DNA of 64,000 nt from Lewinellaceae bacterium (lineage in GTDB: Bacteria; Bacteroidota; Bacteroidia; Chitinophagales; Saprospiraceae), in NCBI GenBank assembly GCA_016713985.1, contig JADJOD010000004.1, forward strand, positions 310,001 to 374,000. Direction: 5' to 3'. A program made the position numbers and the translations under genes. The notes under the pieces were generated by a model. The model did not search any database. It saw nothing but the letters and a program-made list of their open reading frames with translations, and had not been told where the DNA came from. Positions 56,724-64,000 of this stretch are shown in pieces. The first letter of the stretch is position 1. Every line of letters starts with the position of its first letter.

Positions 56724-56766
56724 ATGCCAGATTTTTAGATGCCAGATGGCAGATTTTTAGATGCTT
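56722..56766. repeat. AGATGCC heptamer cluster between dehydrogenase genes
   Basis: agatgccagatttttagatg, then ccagatggcagatttttaga. The 7-mer (gatgcca) is the complement of tggcatc in the lipB insertion. Starts at the subunit 3 stop codon. Confidence 0.7.
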
Positions 56767-56770
56767 TTTT

Positions 56771-58456
56771 ATGAAAAAAAGAAAATACGACGCCATTGTG
56801 GTGGGTTCCGGCATCAGCGGTGGCTGGGCTGCTAAAGAATTGTGCGAGAAGGGATTGCGCACCCTCGTACTCGAACGCGGCCGCCCCCTGGAGCATATCA
56901 GTGGATATACAACAGCGTTGACGAATCCCTGGGAATTTCCGCACCACAACCAACCTGCTTATGAGGAGGTAAAAAAAGATTACCCGATCCAGTCGATTTG
57001 TTATGCCTTTAATGAAGGCACCAAACACCTATGGGCAAAAGACAGCGATCACCCTTACACGCAAGTCAAACCCTTCGAATGGATAAAAGGTTATCACGTG
57101 GGCGGGAAATCGCTGATGTGGGCCCGGCAAACCTACCGGTGGTCGGACTTCGATTTTGAAAGCAACCTGAATGACGGTCATGGGGTGGACTGGCCGATCC
57201 GCTACGAAGATATCGCGCCGTGGTACAGCTACGTGGAAAAGTTTGCCGGGATCAACGGCAACCGAGACGGGCTGCGACAGATTCCCGACGGCGAATTTCT
57301 GCCGCCCATAGAAATGACTGTTGTGGAAAAACACCTGCGCGACGCCATTCAGAAAAATTTCCCCGGCCGCACTCTCGTAAACGGCCGCAGCGCCAACCTG
57401 ACTCAGGGTATTCACGGGCGTACACCTTGCCAGTTCCGGCATTTGTGCCACCGCGGCTGCCCGTTCGGCGCGTATTTCAGCAGCAACGGCGTCACCTTGC
57501 CGGCAGCGGCCAAAACGGGCAAAATGACCTTGCGCCCTTACAGTATCGTGGAATCGGTCTTGTTCGATGAAAAGAAAAACCGCGCCACGGGAGTACGTGT
57601 GATCGACGCAAATACCAAAGAAGTCATTGAGTATCAGGCAAAAATCATTTTCCTGAACGCGGGCACCCTGCCCACCACCCAAATCCTGCTAAACAGCCCG
57701 AGCGGGCGTTTCCCCGATGGCCTCGGCAACGATTCGGGCGCCCTGGGGCATTACCTGATGGATCACAACTACCGCGCTCACGTGTCGGGGGATTATGAAG
57801 GTTTTCAGGATCATTATCACAAAGGCCGGCGCCCGGTCGGTTTTTACGTGCCGCGGTTTCGCAATTTCGGAAATGATCAACAAAACGCCTTCGTTCGGGG
57901 TTATGCATTCGGCGGCAGTGTGGAACGCGGCGCGGCCTATCACGGCGGCACGTGGGAAGACGGTTTTGGAGCGGATTTTAAAAAAGCAATGACCAGACCC
58001 GGGCGCTGGAGCGGCGGCCTGTTCGGCATGGGGGAATGCCTGCCGCATTTTGACAACAAAGTAACACTCAACCTGGAAAAACGCGATCAGTGGGGCCTTC
58101 CAACCCTGAATATCGACTGCCGGTGGCGGGAAAACGAAGAGGCGATGGTGAAAGACATGCTGGCGACGGGCTCCGAAATGCTGGAAGCCGCAGGTTTTAA
58201 AAACATATCGGTTTACGATACCCACGAACCGCCGGGAAGGGGAATTCACGAAATGGGCACTGCCCGTATGGGGCGCGACCCAAAAACTTCGATGTTGAAT
58301 GCCCGCAATCAACTCCATGCGGTACCGAATGTATTCGTCACGGATGGCTCCTGCATGACTTCAGGCGCCGCGCAAAACCCTTCGATCACGTATATGGCGC
58401 TGACGGCCAGGGCGGTGGATTTTGCATTCAATGAGTTGAAAAAGAAGAAGTTATAA
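56771..58456 (+). CDS. GMC-family FAD-dependent oxidoreductase (catalytic subunit)
   Basis: 561 residues from ATG 56771. FAD-binding Rossmann motif AIVVGSGISGGWAAKELCEK at about 8-27, then LVLERGRPLEH, GYHVGGKSLMWARQTYRWSD (FAD-linked motif of the gluconate-dehydrogenase branch), a cysteine-rich CHRGCPFGAYFSSN and the C-terminal GMC_oxred_C domain with HEMGTARMGRDPKTS and SGAAQNPSITYMALTARAVD. It oxidises a sugar, polyol or glycoside hydroxyl. It has no signal peptide, in line with co-export with the twin-arginine subunit 3. A second, about 60% similar copy begins at 62983. An active-site His is expected in HEMGTA. Confidence 0.92.
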   Translation: MKKRKYDAIVVGSGISGGWAAKELCEKGLRTLVLERGRPLEHISGYTTALTNPWEFPHHNQPAYEEVKKDYPIQSICYAFNEGTKHLWAKDSDHPYTQVKPFEWIKGYHVGGKSLMWARQTYRWSDFDFESNLNDGHGVDWPIRYEDIAPWYSYVEKFAGINGNRDGLRQIPDGEFLPPIEMTVVEKHLRDAIQKNFPGRTLVNGRSANLTQGIHGRTPCQFRHLCHRGCPFGAYFSSNGVTLPAAAKTGKMTLRPYSIVESVLFDEKKNRATGVRVIDANTKEVIEYQAKIIFLNAGTLPTTQILLNSPSGRFPDGLGNDSGALGHYLMDHNYRAHVSGDYEGFQDHYHKGRRPVGFYVPRFRNFGNDQQNAFVRGYAFGGSVERGAAYHGGTWEDGFGADFKKAMTRPGRWSGGLFGMGECLPHFDNKVTLNLEKRDQWGLPTLNIDCRWRENEEAMVKDMLATGSEMLEAAGFKNISVYDTHEPPGRGIHEMGTARMGRDPKTSMLNARNQLHAVPNVFVTDGSCMTSGAAQNPSITYMALTARAVDFAFNELKKKKL

Positions 58457-58564
58457 ACCAGAGGACAACGTTTTCATTTCATTTGAATTCTGTTATCATT
58501 AGATTTTGTCTAACCTGCCGATATTTGCGTCATTATTACACTAACTCTTTTACTCACTGACTCG

Positions 58565-58894
58565 ATGAAAAAAACGATTGCATTCCTCCCGCTGCTGATA
58601 CTTCTTGTCGCTTTTAAGCCGGCCGATACACAACCCGCGCCCCCGGAAATCCCTGCCGATGTTCAGTCCCTTCTGGATAAATACGGCTGTGCCGCCTGCC
58701 ACGCGATGAGTCGTAAACTTGTCGGCCCGATGTGGACGGATGTAGCCGCTAAAAAATACTCCGCAAAACGTATTGCACAACTGGTAGCCAAACCCGAACC
58801 CGCCAACTGGCCGGGCTACGTACCGATGGTGGCACAGAAAGTGCCGAAAGAAGATATGAACAAAATCGCCAAGTGGCTGGTGAACCTGAAATAA
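58565..58894 (+). CDS. Periplasmic monohaem cytochrome c
   Basis: 109 residues with signal peptide MKKTIAFLPLLILLVAFKPA. Haem motif YGCAACHAMSRKLVGPMW near residues 41-58 and axial Met in VPMVAQKVPKEDM, class I cytochrome c. It follows the GMC subunit by 108 bp and is the likely electron acceptor of the dehydrogenase. A terminator-like hairpin ends the set. Confidence 0.93.
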   Translation: MKKTIAFLPLLILLVAFKPADTQPAPPEIPADVQSLLDKYGCAACHAMSRKLVGPMWTDVAAKKYSAKRIAQLVAKPEPANWPGYVPMVAQKVPKEDMNKIAKWLVNLK

Positions 58895-58896
58895 AA

Positions 58897-58924
58897 CCGG
58901 CCCGCGGAATACACCGCAGGCCGG
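58897..58924 (+). terminator. Hairpin after the cytochrome c gene
   Basis: ccggcccgcgg-aataca-ccgcaggccgg, a stem of 11 with one mismatch, just after the stop. The tail is only weakly T-rich. Confidence 0.65.
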
Positions 58925-58980
58925 GCCCTGTTTGTATCGTTTTGTAAGATACGTGTTTTATAGGGCGAACAGACTTTCAG

Positions 58981-59823
58981 TCACAAAAAATTCAGGCGGT
59001 GGCGGACCGCCGAGCTGAACAACAAATAGATTTTTCGTTTGTCCGACAATCGAAAACGCTCCTGCGCCACCCGTTGCGCAGGGGCGTTTTTAATTTTTGC
59101 AAACAAATGGGTATAGTACTTGTAGGCAAGGTATACGCCGAATCTTGTTCCCTCCGGCAGCCTGCGGATACCCTCCAAAGCTGCATCAAAATCCGACTTG
59201 ATGTCTTTTTCGATGTCGCGTTTGACTTCATTGGTGAATTGCCGGAAATCCACGCCGGGAAAATAAACCCGCCCGCGCTCGTCGTAGTCGCTTTTGATAT
59301 CGCGCAAAAAATTGATCTTCTGAAATGCGGCGCCCAATCGTTGCGCCGGGGATTTTAAACGCTGGTACTGCTCATCGTTCCCTTCACAAAACACCCGCAG
59401 GCACATCAACCCCACCACCTCTGCCGAGCCGTAAATATATTCCTCATACCCGCCTGGATCGTAGCTTGCATTGCTCAGGTCCAGCTCCATGCTGTGCAAA
59501 AAAGCGTCGATCAGGTCGTTGCCAATCCCGTATTGATGCACCACCTGCTGAAAAGAATGCAATACCGGATTCAGGCTGATCCGCTCCTCAATTGCCTTGC
59601 GGGTGTCTTCCCGGAACCGTTCGAACAGTTCCCTTTTGGGATAGTCATGAAAAGTATCCACGATCTCGTCAGCAAACCGGACAAAGCCGTAAATCCCGCA
59701 GATCGGCGCGCGAAATCGCTTGTGAAACAGCCGGATACCCATCGAAAATGACGTGGAATACCTCCGCGTGATCAGGCTGCTGCACTCGAAACAGGTGTTG
59801 TGGTATAACTGAAGATGATTCAT
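58981..59823 (-). CDS. crtB: Phytoene synthase
   Basis: 280 residues. Condenses two geranylgeranyl diphosphates to phytoene. The first Asp-rich motif is FVRFADEIVDTF at about 48-59; the second is INFLRDIKSDYDERGRVYFP at about 168-187. The N-terminal STSFSMGIRLF (squalene/phytoene synthase opening) and the SAEVVGLMCLRVF helix are also present. It lies downstream of crtI on the same strand, separated by a 240-bp repeat block, so co-transcription depends on that block being read through. No cyclase or hydroxylase gene is in the window. Confidence 0.92.
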   Translation of the reverse strand: MNHLQLYHNTCFECSSLITRRYSTSFSMGIRLFHKRFRAPICGIYGFVRFADEIVDTFHDYPKRELFERFREDTRKAIEERISLNPVLHSFQQVVHQYGIGNDLIDAFLHSMELDLSNASYDPGGYEEYIYGSAEVVGLMCLRVFCEGNDEQYQRLKSPAQRLGAAFQKINFLRDIKSDYDERGRVYFPGVDFRQFTNEVKRDIEKDIKSDFDAALEGIRRLPEGTRFGVYLAYKYYTHLFAKIKNAPAQRVAQERFRLSDKRKIYLLFSSAVRHRLNFL

Positions 59824-59825
59824 AG

Positions 59826-60102
59826 GTGTGGGTTTGAAGGTTTAAGGGTTTCAGAGGTTTCGGGGTTTCAGGGTTCAGGGGTTTCGGGGTTTCAGGGGTT
59901 TCAGGGTTTCAGGGTTTCGGGGTTTCAGAGGTTTCAGGGTTTCAGAGGTTTCAGGGTTTAAGAGGTCTAAGGTTTTCAGGGGTTTAAAGGTTTCAGGGTT
60001 GTGGTCATCAGGAGCCTCCTGAAACCCTGAGGCCTGGTTCCGCGTTCAAACCCCTGAAACCCTTAAACCTTTAAACCTCTGAAACCCTTAAACCTTTTCA
60101 AA
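59826..60102. repeat. Long array of GGTTTCAGGG words overlapping the end of crtI
   Basis: More than fifteen degenerate copies of ggtttcagggttt/ggggtttcagg on the left, a centre at about 60000-60040 (ggagcctcctgaaaccctga) and complementary aaacccctgaaacccttaaa words on the right. The right arm continues into the crtI coding region and encodes its last residues. Confidence 0.85.
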
Positions 60103-61559
60103 ATCTCCCTGGCGACTACCTGCCCGCTGATCAGGGAAGGTGGCACACCCGGTCCCGGCACCGTCAATTGCCCGGTATAATACAGGTTATCCACGCGGCG
60201 GCTTTTCATCCGGGGTTTCAGGAAGGCTGTTTGCAACAGGGTGTTGGCCAATCCATAGGCATTTCCTTTAAATGCGTGGTAATCCGACACAAAATCCGCG
60301 TGGGCAAAGGATCGGCGGTACACCACGTGTTCCCGGATGGATTGTCCGGTCAGGTGTTCGAGTCGTTTCATGGCCATATCATAATAACGTTCGCGTATCT
60401 CGGGGGTATCTTCCAATCCCGGCGCCACAGGAATAAGCAGAAACAGATTTTCACAACCCGCAGGCGCTACACCGGGATCTGTTTTAGAAGGTGCACTCAC
60501 GTAAAACAGCGGCTTTTCGGGCCATTGCGGGTTGTCATAAATTTCCGTTGCGTGACGGCCAAAATCCTCGTCAAAAAACAGGTTGTGGTGTTCCAGGCGG
60601 TCGAGGCGTTTGTTGACGCCCAAATAATAAATCAGGCAGGAAGGCGCCATCGTCCGCGACTCCCAATATTTGTCAGAATAATTCCGGACCTGCGGGTCGA
60701 GCAGCTGGGTATCGATATGGTGATAATCGGCACTGCCCACCACTACGTCCGCCGGAAATTCGCGACCCTGATGGGTGACGACTCCGGTTGCGTGGTCCTT
60801 GGGGACGTATATTTGGCGCACCTCCGTTTCCAGTTCGAATTTTACACCCAGTTCTTTCGCCAGTGCGACCATGGCATCGATGATCCGGAACATTCCTCCC
60901 ATCGGATACCAGGTTCCGAGCGTCATATCGGCATAATTCATCAGGCTGTACAGGGCGGGTGTTTTTTGCGGCGTGGCCCCGAGGAACAACACGGGAAACT
61001 CCAGCAACTGAACGAGTTTTTCATTTTTAAACAAACCCCGAACGTGTTTCGACATGGAGGTGAACATCTGCAAACGAAACATGGATGAAATAACCCGCCA
61101 GTCGGCAAACTCCATGATGCTTGCACTGGGTTTATGCACAAACTCATTCATACCCACCCGGTATTTGTACCCGGCTTCTCCGAGAAACAGCCGCAGTTTG
61201 GCCGCAGCGCCCGGTTCGTATTGTTCAAACATGGCTTCCAGTGCCTTCATGTCGGCGGGCACGTCCATACGATCACCCGGACCGAACCATACTACGTACG
61301 AGGGATCGAGGCGTTTCAGTTGGTAGTAATCCGATACTTTTTTGTTAAACCGGGCAAAAAACTGTTCGAACACGTCGGGCATCCAATACCAGGAAGGCCC
61401 CATGTCAAAAACAAAACCCTCCGCTTCAAATACCCGGGCGCGCCCGCCCGGCACCGCATTTTTTTCCAGCACCGTCACGTCAAAACCGTCGGCAGCGAGG
61501 TTACATGCAGCAGATAAACCGGCAAATCCGGATCCGATAACAATTACTTTTTTCGACAT
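60063..61559 (-). CDS. crtI: Phytoene desaturase (CrtI family)
   Basis: 498 residues from ATG 61559. FAD-binding motif KKVIVIGSGFAGLSAACNLA at the N-terminus, then TVLEKNAVPGGRARVFEAEG and FVFDMGPSWYWMPDVFEQFF; the C-terminal amine-oxidase-like signature is LYYTGQLTVPGPGVPPSLISGQ. It desaturates phytoene stepwise toward lycopene or neurosporene. The last residues, LKRFKGFRGLKV and the stop, are encoded by the dispersed GGTTTCAGGG repeat and are unlikely to be part of the fold. crtB is next on the same strand. A 10-bp inverted repeat at 61596-61632 lies upstream. Confidence 0.93.
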   Translation of the reverse strand: MSKKVIVIGSGFAGLSAACNLAADGFDVTVLEKNAVPGGRARVFEAEGFVFDMGPSWYWMPDVFEQFFARFNKKVSDYYQLKRLDPSYVVWFGPGDRMDVPADMKALEAMFEQYEPGAAAKLRLFLGEAGYKYRVGMNEFVHKPSASIMEFADWRVISSMFRLQMFTSMSKHVRGLFKNEKLVQLLEFPVLFLGATPQKTPALYSLMNYADMTLGTWYPMGGMFRIIDAMVALAKELGVKFELETEVRQIYVPKDHATGVVTHQGREFPADVVVGSADYHHIDTQLLDPQVRNYSDKYWESRTMAPSCLIYYLGVNKRLDRLEHHNLFFDEDFGRHATEIYDNPQWPEKPLFYVSAPSKTDPGVAPAGCENLFLLIPVAPGLEDTPEIRERYYDMAMKRLEHLTGQSIREHVVYRRSFAHADFVSDYHAFKGNAYGLANTLLQTAFLKPRMKSRRVDNLYYTGQLTVPGPGVPPSLISGQVVAREILKRFKGFRGLKV

Positions 61560-61595
61560 AACCGTAAAATGCGATTGGAAACGCTGCAAGATAGT

Positions 61596-61632
61596 TTTTG
61601 TTTAACGTTTTACCTTGTTTTATTAAACAAAA
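61596..61632. promoter_or_regulatory. Inverted repeat between crtI and the histidine kinase gene
   Basis: ttttgtttaa and ttaaacaaaa separated by 17 bp, 37 bp before the crtI start. It could be an operator for the carotenoid genes. No regulator gene is nearby, so this is a guess from symmetry. Confidence 0.4.
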
Positions 61633-61730
61633 TAATTTTTACATCACACTATGTCGGCATAAAAAACGCTAAATCAATACGAACGACGTTTTTAACGAAG
61701 TTGTACCTTCGCCCATCCGACACAACATAC

Positions 61731-62927
61731 ATGGACATATATACCCGTAAATCATATTGGAAATGGTATTTAGCCGCCGGTGGCGTGTTTATTATTATCG
61801 TTTCGCTCCTGTACACCCGGTACCTGGCTGAGCGCCTGACCGAGCGGGAGAATCAGCAGGCCGAACAATTTGCCGAAGCGATGCGTATGCTTGCAAAAAT
61901 GCGCACCGACACGTTGGCCAACTATTGCGACCTGACCCTGCACCTGAAGATTATTGAACAGAATACCACCATTCCGGTCATTCTGCTCAATGAAAGCGGC
62001 GATATTGAACAATACCGGAATATCGACGACCGGAACCTCGAAGAAATGAGCCTGGCCGAAGTGCAAAAAGCGCTCGACCGGATGTTGAAGCAGGATACGG
62101 GAATTATCGAGATCGTATTCCCTCCGGATATTCATAAAACGTTGATTTACACACATTCCAGTTTGATCAGATACCTGGAATGGTACCCGTTTGTGCAATT
62201 GTTTCTGATCGCCGCTTTTATTGCATTCGGCTACATCGGATTCAGCATAGCCCGAAAATCCGAACAAAACCAGGTCTGGCTCGGCATGGCGAAAGAAACC
62301 GCCCACCAACTCGGCACCCCCATCACCGCTATTCTCGGCTGGGTGGAAACACTCAAAGCCGTGAATGAAGACAGTCCGGCCAACCAGGAAATGCTCGATG
62401 AATTGCGCAACGACGTCACCCGGCTGGAGCTGGTGGCCGACCGTTTTTCCAAAATCGGCGCGCAACCGGAACTCAAGCCGGTCAATTTTTATGAACAATT
62501 AGAAAAAAACCGCGATTACATGCAACGCCGCGCGCCGCGCAGGGTCAAATTCGATTTCCCGCGCCTCGGCGAACACCCGCCTCTCCTGGTCGGGATCAAT
62601 GCCCCGCTGTTCGACTGGGTGCTCGAAAACCTGCTGCGCAATGCCATTGATGCCATGGAGCAGGGTGAAGGCCTGATCACGGCCCGTGTTTACGAAGAGG
62701 GTCGTTATGTTTGCGCCGACATCAGCGATACTGGCAAAGGGATTCCCTCCGGCAAATTCAAAACCGTATTTAAACCCGGCTACAGCACCAAAACCCGGGG
62801 CTGGGGCCTGGGTTTGTCCTTATCCAAACGCATTATCGAACAGTACCACAAGGGCAAAATTTTTGTAAAACACTCCGAATCAGGAAAAGGGACAACTTTT
62901 ACGGTGAAACTGCCGAAGGCGAAATAG
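61731..62927 (+). CDS. Sensor histidine kinase
   Basis: 398 residues from ATG 61731. Membrane helix 1 at about 12-29 (WYLAAGGVFIIIVSLLY), a periplasmic sensor of about 120 residues, helix 2 at about 152-174 (YPFVQLFLIAAFIAFGYIGF). H-box WLGMAKETAHQLGTPITAIL with the phospho-accepting His192. ATPase domain with N box ENLLRNAIDAME, G1 DTGKGIPSGKF and G2 RGWGLGLSLSKRI. No response regulator is adjacent, so it is an orphan. A weak TACCTTCG box is at 61704. It is followed after 55 bp by the second GMC gene on the same strand. Confidence 0.93.
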   Translation: MDIYTRKSYWKWYLAAGGVFIIIVSLLYTRYLAERLTERENQQAEQFAEAMRMLAKMRTDTLANYCDLTLHLKIIEQNTTIPVILLNESGDIEQYRNIDDRNLEEMSLAEVQKALDRMLKQDTGIIEIVFPPDIHKTLIYTHSSLIRYLEWYPFVQLFLIAAFIAFGYIGFSIARKSEQNQVWLGMAKETAHQLGTPITAILGWVETLKAVNEDSPANQEMLDELRNDVTRLELVADRFSKIGAQPELKPVNFYEQLEKNRDYMQRRAPRRVKFDFPRLGEHPPLLVGINAPLFDWVLENLLRNAIDAMEQGEGLITARVYEEGRYVCADISDTGKGIPSGKFKTVFKPGYSTKTRGWGLGLSLSKRIIEQYHKGKIFVKHSESGKGTTFTVKLPKAK

Positions 62928-62930
62928 CGG

Positions 62931-62961
62931 TTGTACAATTGACATAGTAGCCCTATTTTCG
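62931..62961 (+). promoter_or_regulatory. Possible promoter of the second GMC gene
   Basis: ttg at 62931-62933, 20 bp, then TATTTTCG at 62954-62961 (one mismatch to TAnnTTTG), 21 bp before the ATG. Confidence 0.35.
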
Positions 62962-62982
62962 TGGGTAAAATTTATTTTCCGT

Positions 62983-64000
62983 ATGAATCTGAATCTCCGC
63001 GCTACTCCTGAAAACACCTACGAGGCGATCGTCATCGGTTCCGGCATCAGCGGCGGCTGGGCAGCCAAGGAACTCACCGAGAAAGGACTCAAAACCCTCG
63101 TTCTGGAGCGCGGCCGCATGGTGGAACACGTGACGGACTACCCTACTGCCACCCCTCAATCCTGGCAATTGCCGCACCGCGGCGACCTCGTTCCGGCAGA
63201 TCGCCAGGCGTCCCCGATCCAAAGCAAAGTGTACAATTTTCACGAGGCCAGCAAACATTTTTATGTGCGCGACGTGGACCATCCCTATAACCAGCGCAAA
63301 CCCTTCGATTGGATACGCGGCTATCACGTAGGCGGGCGCTCCATTCTCTGGGGCAAACAAAGTTACCGCTGGAGCGACCTCGATTTTGAAGCCAATGCCC
63401 GGGACGGTTACGGGGTTGACTGGCCCATTCGTTACGCAGACCTGGCTCCGTGGTATAGTTATGCGGAGAAATTTGCAGGTATCAGCGGCTCCACGGAAAA
63501 CATCCCTGTGTTGCCCGACGGCGATTTCCTGCCGCCGATGGAGATGAATATCCTGGAAAAACACATCGCCAAACGGGTCGAGGCGCATTACAAAGGCGCC
63601 CGCCGCATCATCATCGGCCGGGTAGCGCACCTGACCGTGCCGCACAACGGCCGCGGCGCCTGCCAGTATCGCAACCGCTGCGAACGCGGCTGCCCGTTCG
63701 GCGCCTATTTCAGCAGCAACTCGGCCACTTTGCCCGCTGCCAGGGCCACCGGCAACCTGACCATTCGTCCGTTTTCCATCGTGCATTCCATCATCTATGA
63801 CGAGTTGAAACAACGCGCCACAGGGGTAAGGGTTATCGACACCGAGACGATGCAATCGTACGAGTATTACGCCAAAGTTATTTTTTGCAATGCTTCCACG
63901 CTCGGCTCGGCGTCCATCCTGCTGAATTCCACCTCCAGCCGCTTCCCCGGGGGGCTCGGCAACGACAGCGGCCAACTCGGCCACAACCTGATGGACCACC
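62983..64000 (+). CDS. Second GMC-family oxidoreductase (cut by window end)
   Basis: An open frame from ATG 62983 to the edge (339 codons, no stop reached). It starts MNLNLRATPENTYEAIVIGS and shares the whole layout of the copy at 56771: GSGISGGWAAKELTEKGLKT, LVLERGRMVEH, GYHVGGRSILWGKQSYRWSD, a cysteine segment CERGCPFGAYFSSN and the GLGNDSGQLGHNLMDH motif near the edge. It is clearly a paralogue of that dehydrogenase subunit. It has no subunit 3 gene directly upstream; a partner may lie beyond the window. Substrate unknown. Confidence 0.92.
   Translation, partial: MNLNLRATPENTYEAIVIGSGISGGWAAKELTEKGLKTLVLERGRMVEHVTDYPTATPQSWQLPHRGDLVPADRQASPIQSKVYNFHEASKHFYVRDVDHPYNQRKPFDWIRGYHVGGRSILWGKQSYRWSDLDFEANARDGYGVDWPIRYADLAPWYSYAEKFAGISGSTENIPVLPDGDFLPPMEMNILEKHIAKRVEAHYKGARRIIIGRVAHLTVPHNGRGACQYRNRCERGCPFGAYFSSNSATLPAARATGNLTIRPFSIVHSIIYDELKQRATGVRVIDTETMQSYEYYAKVIFCNASTLGSASILLNSTSSRFPGGLGNDSGQLGHNLMDH

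Noticed and set aside
56705..56770. Earlier start for the GMC oxidoreductase
   Set aside because: The extra residues are translation of the heptamer repeat; the FAD motif spacing fits the ATG at 56771.

Overview
This window looks like a chromosomal contig from a Bacteroidota bacterium, most likely of the Saprospiria/Saprospirales type. The reasons are: secreted proteins with type IX secretion (T9SS) type A and type B C-terminal sorting domains; two TonB-dependent receptors each paired with a DUF4249 lipoprotein; a short 289-residue primary sigma factor; promoters of the Bacteroidota -33 TTTG / -7 TAnnTTTG kind; and GC content near 50-55%. No rRNA, tRNA, phage, transposase, restriction or CRISPR genes were found.

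Layout. 1-3.6 kb: sugar kinase fragment, an uncharacterised protein, groES-groEL. 3.6-17 kb: three large T9SS type A surface proteins that share one C-terminal module (regulatory-like beta-sandwich, dockerin-like EF-hands, cohesin-like domain, sorting domain). 17-26 kb: lipB-hyp-hyp-msrB operon, pyrG, small lipoprotein, DUF2490 protein, MoeB/ThiF-rhodanese protein, OsmC protein, rpoD. 26-34.8 kb: secreted peptidylarginine/agmatine-deiminase-like enzyme, Crp/Fnr regulator, then a FecI-FecR-TonB receptor-DUF4249 set. 35-44.6 kb: mdh, SelL-like redox protein, a 1744-residue T9SS type B protein with nine 50-residue four-cysteine repeats, a lipoprotein, rimM, a methyltransferase. 45-56 kb: second DUF4249/TonB receptor pair, a membrane protein, prmA, a giant secreted protein of unknown function. 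56-64 kb: gluconate-dehydrogenase-type subunit 3, GMC oxidoreductase and cytochrome c (a probable periplasmic sugar/alcohol dehydrogenase), carotenoid genes crtB and crtI, a histidine kinase, and a second GMC oxidoreductase cut by the window end.

Two things stand out beyond the gene list. First, several families of short palindromic or heptameric repeats crowd the intergenic spaces and have also entered coding sequences in frame: lipB, the 12-17 kb surface protein, the 48.9-50.5 kb membrane protein (two different families), and the C-terminus of crtI. In the membrane protein the coding-region array uses 27-bp and 18-bp steps, while related noncoding arrays step by 29 bp. Second, at least 16 one- or two-base lesions, mostly in homopolymers, break otherwise intact genes including groEL. 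I read these as sequence or assembly errors and annotate the genes as single units.
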